Below are positions 7,067-10,802 of a stretch of DNA of 10,802 nt, piece by piece. Where the stretch lies: the NCBI GenBank assembly GCA_031255055.1, contig JAIRTG010000204.1, positions 1 through 10,802 on the forward strand. The letters run 5' to 3'. Each line of letters begins with the position of its first letter. The first letter of the stretch is position 1. A program made the position numbers and the translations under genes. This stretch comes from Prevotellaceae bacterium. Lineage in GTDB: Bacteria; Bacteroidota; Bacteroidia; Bacteroidales; Paludibacteraceae. The notes under the pieces were generated by a model. That model searched no databases. It saw nothing but the letters and a program-made list of their open reading frames with translations, and was not told the origin of the DNA.

Positions 7067-8308
7067 TTACTCATAACGGATGATTTTGGCCGGAGAGATT
7101 TTTGTGATTAAGTAGGATGGCCCGATCATCATCAGTACCGAAGCCAAAAATGTGCCGAGGTTCAGGGCGATGAAGTAGGGCCAGTGAAATTCAATGGGGA
7201 CTGTCGACACGTAATAGGACGATGGGTCTAAGGGTATGATGTGGGTGAAATGCTGAACGGCGCATAGCGAAAGGCCGATAAGATTGCCCCAGAACATGCC
7301 TCTGAGCGACATGAAGATGGAATGATAGAGAAATATCCGGCGGAGAAACCAGTTGGAAGCGCCCAGCGATTTTAGGATGCCGATCATGTTGATGCGTTCG
7401 AGAATCAGGATTAGTAAGCCCGAAATCATGTTGAAACCGGCTACTATCAGCATCAGTAGCAGGATGACCAGGACGTTCATGTCGAGCAAGTCGAGCCATG
7501 AAAAAATCTGCGGATTGAGTTGTTTGATGGTCAGGGTGTGGTAAGCGCCGCCGTCGTCTCTGAATTTATTGGCGGTGAGCCGATAGACCTCCTCTCCTAC
7601 CCTGTCGATGTCGTCAAAATTGTTTATCAGCGCTTCCAGTCCGCCGAACGTGTTTTCGTCCCAGTTGTTCAGGCGCTGTATGTGGCGTATGTCTGTCAGC
7701 AGGAACATTTTGTCGTAATCGGCAAAATTGGTCGAGTAGATGCCGATGATTTCAAACCGGCGTGCCCGCACTTGTTCCTGAATGAAATAGGTGTGGATGC
7801 GGTCGCCCAAATGCAATTGCAATAAATCGGCGATTGTCTTGGAGATGATTATTTCGTTTCGCAACGAGTCGGGGTCGTATTCCGGCAGGCGCCCCTCTAT
7901 GAGGTTGGACGCGAAAAAGTGCCAATCGAAGTCGCCGCCCACGCCTTTGATAATGACGCCCTGAAAGTCGGTGTCTGTTTTGATGATGCCTGGTTTGGTG
8001 GCGAAGCGTTGGATGTGCTTCACACCGTCGATGGCGGCAATTTGTCGCATCAGCGTATCGCTCATTTGTATTGCCTGCATCTCGAATGTGTTGTTTGCGT
8101 CCAGGTTGGTGATTTGAATGTGTCCGCCGAATCCGATTGTTTTGTTGCTGATTTCGGTCTTGAAACCGAGTATGACGGCAACGGATACAAGCATCACCGC
8201 AAGGCCGATGGCGATGCCGATGATGGCTATCCGAACTGCCGGACGAGATACGTTTTTCTTTTCCGGCTGAAAGTGGATGCGCTTTGCTATATAATACTCC
8301 AGATTCAT
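7067..8308 (-). CDS. FtsX/LolE-family ABC transporter permease
   Basis: The 413-residue protein has the FtsX/MacB permease layout: one membrane helix at ~26-49, a large periplasmic domain (~50-270), then three helices at ~277-303, 328-352 and 376-400. The cytoplasmic loop ERINMIGILKSLGAS (304-318) is the segment that couples to the ATPase, and the tail ISPAKIIRYE is typical of LolC/LolE-like proteins of Bacteroidota. The likely role is moving lipoproteins from the inner membrane, but MacB-type export cannot be excluded. No ATPase gene lies next to it. The ATG (8306-8308) is only 5 bases from an array of 38 heptamers, so its whole leader is repeat DNA. The next gene downstream is tex, 222 bases on. 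Confidence 0.85.
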   Translation of the reverse strand: MNLEYYIAKRIHFQPEKKNVSRPAVRIAIIGIAIGLAVMLVSVAVILGFKTEISNKTIGFGGHIQITNLDANNTFEMQAIQMSDTLMRQIAAIDGVKHIQRFATKPGIIKTDTDFQGVIIKGVGGDFDWHFFASNLIEGRLPEYDPDSLRNEIIISKTIADLLQLHLGDRIHTYFIQEQVRARRFEIIGIYSTNFADYDKMFLLTDIRHIQRLNNWDENTFGGLEALINNFDDIDRVGEEVYRLTANKFRDDGGAYHTLTIKQLNPQIFSWLDLLDMNVLVILLLMLIVAGFNMISGLLILILERINMIGILKSLGASNWFLRRIFLYHSIFMSLRGMFWGNLIGLSLCAVQHFTHIIPLDPSSYYVSTVPIEFHWPYFIALNLGTFLASVLMMIGPSYLITKISPAKIIRYE

Positions 8309-8313
8309 GAGCG

Positions 8314-8583
8314 GTGATTAGTGATTAGTGATTAGTGATTAGTGATTAGTGTTTAGTGATAGTGATTAGTGTTTAGTGATTAGTGATTAGTGTTTAGTGA
8401 TTAGTGATTAGTGTTTAGTGATTAGTGTTTAGTGATTAGTGTTTAGTGATAGTGATTAGTGTTTAGTGATTAGTGTTTAGTGATTAGTGATTAGTGTTTA
8501 GTGATTAGTGTTTAGTGATTAGTGTTTAGTGATTAGTGTTTAGTGATTAGTGATTAGTGTTTAGTGATTAGTGTTTAGTGTTT
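8314..8583 (+). repeat. Large heptanucleotide array, about 38 units
   Basis: From 8314 to 8577 the DNA reads as 38 consecutive units: 22 GTGATTA, 14 GTGTTTA and two 6-base GTGATA (8356-8361, 8446-8451). A partial GTGTTT follows. GTGATTA and GTGTTTA mostly alternate, and the two short units sit 90 bases apart in the same local order, which points to segmental duplication of blocks. Because 7 is not a multiple of 3, every reading frame on both strands meets a stop. The array spans from just upstream of the permease ATG into the 3' end of the four-helix-bundle gene. Confidence 0.97.
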
Positions 8584-8968
8584 GTTTCGCAGTTTTGATA
8601 CTGCTTGTCAGCATTTTTATAAGCTCTACGGCGTCGTTCCTGACGCTTTTGTATTCTTTGTTTGACAGATATTTCGTTTCGCACATCAACTCCAGCCAAT
8701 AGATTGTTTCATTGATTTCTTTTTGAGCAATTGCCATTTTATGGATAAAATCGACAATGCTTTCGGCGTATTCTGCCTCGCGCACCATTGCTCACACCGA
8801 TGTGCCACTACGCAACACCTGTTTTGACAAGACAAATTCTTTTTTATCTTCATACAAATGTTTGTATAGGTTTACAATCCTCACTGCAAATCTGAAACTC
8901 TTTTCTTTCAATATCCCTCTCATCAATCACTAAACACTAATCACTAAACACTAATCACTAAACACTAA
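8491..8968 (-). other. IVS-like unit: S23-family ORF between long inverted heptamer arms
   Basis: Bases 8491-8534 are the exact reverse complement of 8925-8968 (44 bp), and other registers of the larger array also pair. The inverted arms enclose the four-helix-bundle ORF almost exactly: one arm ends 1-3 bases before its ATG, the other begins within its last codons. A transcript of the - strand could form a long stem with the ORF in the loop. 23S rRNA intervening sequences that carry S23-family ORFs have the same ORF-in-a-stem-loop design. Here there is no rRNA. Whether it is mobile is unknown; no transposase and no target duplication was identified. Confidence 0.5.
8561..8923 (-). pseudogene. 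Four-helix-bundle protein (S23 / 23S rRNA IVS family), interrupted by one TGA
   Basis: Read from the ATG at 8921-8923 the frame encodes 120 codons that match the family along its whole length: KEKSFRFAVRIVNLYKHL, KKEFVLSKQVLRSGTSV, then REAEYAES, AIAQKEINETIYWLEL, and ELIKMLTSSIKTAK. Codon 44 (8792-8794) is TGA where the family motif has glycine (GTSxGAN), a single G-to-T change from GGA. A downstream ATG (8786-8788) leaves a 75-residue ORF, which lacks the first helix and is unlikely to fold normally. The ATG follows the heptamer repeat directly with no ribosome site. The last six codons (TLNTNH) and TAA come from the heptamer array. Family members form pentameric bundles; functions are known only for a few, such as Avd of diversity-generating retroelements. 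A sequencing error is possible. Confidence 0.85.
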
Positions 8969-8978
8969 ACACTAATCA
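8925..8978 (+). repeat. Heptamer array, inverted arm, seven units
   Basis: Seven perfect units TCACTAA or ACACTAA run from 8927 to 8975, in the opposite orientation to the large array. On the right, the array runs straight into TCA at 8976-8978, which is the TGA stop of the aminotransferase. On the left it ends 3 bases before the start codon of the four-helix-bundle gene. So the repeat fills the whole 52-base space between these two genes. Confidence 0.95.
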
Positions 8979-10166
8979 GTCGTTCGGATAGGCTTTCAAG
9001 GCTTCTCGAAGTACTTCGATAGCTTCTTTGAGTTCATCTATTTCGAGTACATAAGCAATGCGTACTTCGTTATGTCCTTTTCCTTCCGAGATATAGAATC
9101 CCGATGCAGGCGCCATCATAACGGTTTTTCCGTGGTGATTGAAGTCTGAAAGCAGCCATGCGCAGAATTTGTCCGAATTGTCGATCGGCAGTCTGGCCAC
9201 TGTATAAAAAGCGCCCATCGGCATTGCCGAGTATACGCCTTCGATACTGTTCAGTCCTTCGATGAGGCAATCACGGCGTTTAATATATTCGTCATACACG
9301 CCATCCATATACGATTTGGGCGCATCGATCGACGCTTCGGCAACAAGCTGTCCCAACAAGGGCGGACTTAAACGTGCTTGTGCCAGTTTCATTGCGCTTT
9401 GGCGTACCGCTTTATTTTTTGTCGCGATGAGTCCGATGCGGATACCACATTCGCTGTATCTTTTCGACACCGAATCGATCAACACCACCTGGTCTTCGAT
9501 CCCTTCCAGACACATTGCCGAAAGATATGGTTCGTCGGTGTAGCAAAATTCGCGGTACACTTCGTCGGCAAACAGGAACAGGTTGTATTTCCGAACCAGA
9601 TCGCGGATTTTTTCCATTTCTTGGCGCGTATACAGGTAGCCCGTCGGGTTATTCGGGTTGCAGATGAGAATCGCTTTGGTTTTCGGGTTTATCAATTTTT
9701 CGAACTCTTCGATGGGAGGCAGTGCGAATCCGTTTTCGATCGACGAGGTAATCGGGCGCACCGTCACTCCCGCAAAAATCGAAAAAGTGATATAATTGGC
9801 ATAAGCCGGTTCGGGAATAATGATTTCGTCTCCCGGGTCGAGGCAGGCCATAAAACCAAATATAACGGCTTCGGAACCGCCTGTTGTTACGATCAAATCG
9901 TCGGAAGAAACGTCGATTCCGTAGTTTTTATAATACTCGGCAAACTTATTTTTGAGCGAATAGATGCCATCGCTCGGACTATATTCCAGAATAGATCTAT
10001 CGATATTCCTCAGGGCTTCCAACCCTACATCCGGTGTTTTAATATCGGGTTGTCCGATATTCAGGTGGAACACTTTGATACCTCGTGCTTTTGCATCGTT
10101 GGCCAGCGGCACTAATTTTCTAATCGGGGATTCGGGCATCAGACTGCCCCTTTTTGATGTTTTCAT
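8976..10166 (-). CDS. PLP-dependent class I aminotransferase, aspartate-aminotransferase-like
   Basis: The 396-residue protein is full length for fold-type I aminotransferases. It shows the N-terminal LNIGQPDI motif, NPNNPTG (170-176, Asn173 contacting PLP), DEVY (201-204, Asp201 pairing with the pyridine nitrogen and Tyr204), the Schiff-base lysine Lys235 in DSVSKRYS, Arg243 for the phosphate, and Arg369 in NEVRIAY for the substrate carboxylate. It transfers an amino group between an amino acid and a 2-oxo acid in the cytoplasm; aspartate/2-oxoglutarate is the usual guess, but broader specificity in this subgroup makes aspC uncertain. The ATG at 10164-10166 precedes a conserved start region. 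A TACTTTTG box lies about 65 bases upstream. Its TGA stop is the first triplet of a heptamer array, so the 3' end coincides with the repeat edge. Confidence 0.93.
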   Translation of the reverse strand: MKTSKRGSLMPESPIRKLVPLANDAKARGIKVFHLNIGQPDIKTPDVGLEALRNIDRSILEYSPSDGIYSLKNKFAEYYKNYGIDVSSDDLIVTTGGSEAVIFGFMACLDPGDEIIIPEPAYANYITFSIFAGVTVRPITSSIENGFALPPIEEFEKLINPKTKAILICNPNNPTGYLYTRQEMEKIRDLVRKYNLFLFADEVYREFCYTDEPYLSAMCLEGIEDQVVLIDSVSKRYSECGIRIGLIATKNKAVRQSAMKLAQARLSPPLLGQLVAEASIDAPKSYMDGVYDEYIKRRDCLIEGLNSIEGVYSAMPMGAFYTVARLPIDNSDKFCAWLLSDFNHHGKTVMMAPASGFYISEGKGHNEVRIAYVLEIDELKEAIEVLREALKAYPND

Positions 10167-10227
10167 CGCATTATTGTTTTTGTGTGAAATGGGTGAATGT
10201 TTAAATTATCAAATCATTTTCAGCGGG

Positions 10228-10235
10228 CAAAAGTA
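10228..10235 (-). promoter_or_regulatory. Candidate -7 promoter box TACTTTTG for the aminotransferase
   Basis: On the - strand the bases read TACTTTTG, a perfect fit to the Bacteroidota TAnnTTTG -7 box and identical to the octamer before the + operon. It lies about 62 bases before the aminotransferase ATG. No -33 TTTG is evident at standard spacing. This is the only credible promoter I see for the four - strand genes. Confidence 0.45.
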
Positions 10236-10278
10236 ATGATTTTACACAATAAAAACTATTTGTACCCTCCTTTTATTC

Positions 10279-10388
10279 GTGTTTAGCGATTCATATTTAG
10301 TGGTTAATTAGTGATTAGCGATGAGCGATGAATGATGAATGATGAATGATGAATCCGCACGAATCACGAATCATTCATCACTAAACAC
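10279..10388. repeat. Degenerate heptamer palindrome with GATGAAT array
   Basis: The unit is bounded by an inverted pair: CGTGTTTAGCGAT (10279-10291) and ATCACTAAACACG (10376-10388), which match at 12 of 13 positions. Inside are 7-base units related to TTAGTGA that grade into four perfect GATGAAT copies (10327-10354), then the returning arm (GAATCACGAATCATTCATC). No ORF lies inside. It looks like a small decayed member of the inverted-heptamer family. It lies beyond the aminotransferase promoter region and before GC-rich copy 3. Confidence 0.7.
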
Positions 10389-10516
10389 GGTTTTCCTTGA
10401 AAGGAGAGAAAGAGAAAATTTAGGAGGGGGAAGTCTCCCCCTCGCTTCAGCCCGCTGCGCGGTCTTCCGCTACCCCCTCTGCGGGGCGCTGCCCCGCAAC
10501 GCCCCGTAAGACAGTG
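10388..10516 (-). repeat. GC-rich dispersed hairpin element, copy 3
   Basis: Read on the - strand this copy has CACTGTCTT (10508-10516), the 8-bp-arm hairpin TGCGGGGC-AGC-GCCCCGCA, a 4-bp stem CCGC-GCA-GCGG (10452-10462), and the GGGGGA-GACT-TCCCCC hairpin. A pyrimidine-rich linker and CTTTCAAGGAA then follow, as in copy 1. In the middle stem two base pairs differ from copies 1 and 2 and both stay paired. The copy lies between two inverted-heptamer units, inverted relative to copies 1 and 2. Confidence 0.85.
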
Positions 10517-10524
10517 ATTAAATA

Positions 10525-10622
10525 GTGATGAGTGATTAGTGATTAGTGATTAGTGCGGATTCGCTATGATTAATCATTAACTAAAATACTAATCACTAAT
10601 CACTAATCACTAATCACTAATC
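10525..10622. repeat. Inverted heptamer arrays around a short spacer
   Basis: The left arm has GTGATGA and three GTGATTA (10525-10552) plus GTG. The right arm is a run of CACTAAT units up to about 10622. Bases 10532-10555 are the exact reverse complement of 10594-10617 (24 bp). The 38-base spacer has no ORF but holds a perfect 12-bp palindrome ATGATTAATCAT (10566-10577). It looks like the four-helix-bundle unit without its gene. The TGCGGATTC at the inner edge is also present, inverted, in the unit at 10279-10388. Confidence 0.9.
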
Positions 10623-10655
10623 GTAGTCGCTGTTTTCGGAGCGTTTAGTTACTTG

Positions 10656-10713
10656 CTAAAAGTGTCAAAATCGATTTTAACATACTAAAAGCGTTAAAAT
10701 CGATTTTAACATA
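10656..10713. repeat. 29-bp tandem repeat with an 18-bp palindrome
   Basis: Units at 10656-10684 and 10685-10713 differ at two bases. Each carries AAAATCGATTTTAAC; in the second unit GTTAAAATCGATTTTAAC (10693-10710) is a perfect 18-bp palindrome, and in the first it has one mismatch. Two palindromic sites one repeat apart could be protein-binding sites, but no nearby gene is visible to regulate. A further palindromic repeat follows directly. Confidence 0.85.
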
Positions 10714-10724
10714 GTTTGCAAGTT

Positions 10725-10802
10725 ACTTGCAAGTCGCAGTGCAAGCGTGAATGCGACTTGCAAGTAACTTGCAAGTCGTAGTGCAAGCGTGAATGCGACT
10801 TG
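10725..10802. repeat. 42-bp palindromic tandem repeat, running off the window
   Basis: Unit 1 is 10725-10766 and unit 2 begins at 10767 and continues past the end; the visible parts differ at one base. Each unit starts with the 10-bp palindrome ACTTGCAAGT and has 13-bp inverted arms CTTGCAAGTCGCA / TGCGACTTGCAAG around a 13-base loop. Where units meet, 10754-10765 and 10767-10778 form 12-bp arms about one base. Frames are broken by stops, so it is not a protein repeat. Function unknown. Confidence 0.85.

Noticed and set aside
6835..7074. Small gene between permease and tex
   Set aside because: The frame overlaps the tex start and runs through the GC-rich repeat; its product matches no family and is Pro/Arg/Ala-rich.
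8314..8583. CRISPR array
   Set aside because: The units are 6-7 bases and contiguous, with no unique spacers of 25-40 bases and no cas gene.
8792..8794. Alternative code with TGA read as glycine
   Set aside because: Other genes show Bacteroidota features, and the aminotransferase ends normally at TGA. A single nonsense change explains the data.
8561..8923. Diversity-generating retroelement (Avd-like gene)
   Set aside because: The protein family overlaps with Avd, but there is no reverse transcriptase, no template or variable repeat, and no C-type-lectin target gene in the window.
9378..10115. 245-codon ORF on the + strand opposite the aminotransferase
   Set aside because: It is an antisense shadow of a gene with clear catalytic motifs, and its product has no recognisable family features.
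10725..10802. CRISPR repeats or plasmid iterons
   Set aside because: Units are contiguous with no unique spacer, and no replication gene is visible. Only two units lie in the window.

Overview
The window looks like a piece of a Bacteroidota chromosome, most likely order Bacteroidales. Four things point there: a cassette of a TlpA-like thioredoxin, a large outer-membrane-type protein, an Omp28-type lipoprotein and a protein with a type IX secretion C-terminal sorting domain; two copies of a TACTTTTG motif that fits the Bacteroidota -7 promoter box TAnnTTTG; starts without clear Shine-Dalgarno sequences; and a Bacteroidota-like FtsX/LolE permease and Tex. No species can be named from the sequence alone.

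Layout. Bases 1-560 are non-coding: short tandem repeats, a GC-rich hairpin element, a 76-bp tandem duplication derived from that element, then AT-rich leader with a candidate promoter. Bases 560-4355 (+) hold a tight four-gene operon for exported proteins: thioredoxin-like TlpA, DUF6029-like barrel, Omp28-like lipoprotein, and a T9SS-sorted protein. Bases 4356-4702 hold two hairpin terminators and a possible structured small RNA between them. Bases 4703-10166 (-) hold, in transcription order, a class I aminotransferase, a broken four-helix-bundle (S23/23S rRNA IVS family) gene, an FtsX/LolE-like permease, and tex. Bases 10167-10802 are a repeat island with no gene.

The most unusual content is between the genes. 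A heptanucleotide repeat family (GTGATTA/GTGTTTA) occurs at five places. It brackets the four-helix-bundle gene in inverted orientation, 3 bases from its ATG on one side and supplying its last codons and stop on the other, so a transcript could fold with the ORF in the loop. That layout resembles intervening sequences of 23S rRNA, whose ORFs belong to the same protein family, but here it sits between protein genes. The ORF carries one in-frame TGA where the family has glycine. A second, GC-rich hairpin family occurs three times in full and twice as diverged partial units, and two base pairs of one stem have changed together between copies.

How the genes may work together: the + operon is plausibly an envelope thiol-redox and secretion cassette (two thioredoxin-fold proteins with CxxC motifs, a predicted outer-membrane barrel and a T9SS cargo with a Cys pair). 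The - genes are housekeeping functions (amino acid metabolism, lipoprotein or envelope transport, RNA-binding Tex) that share a direction but are separated by repeats, so co-transcription is uncertain.
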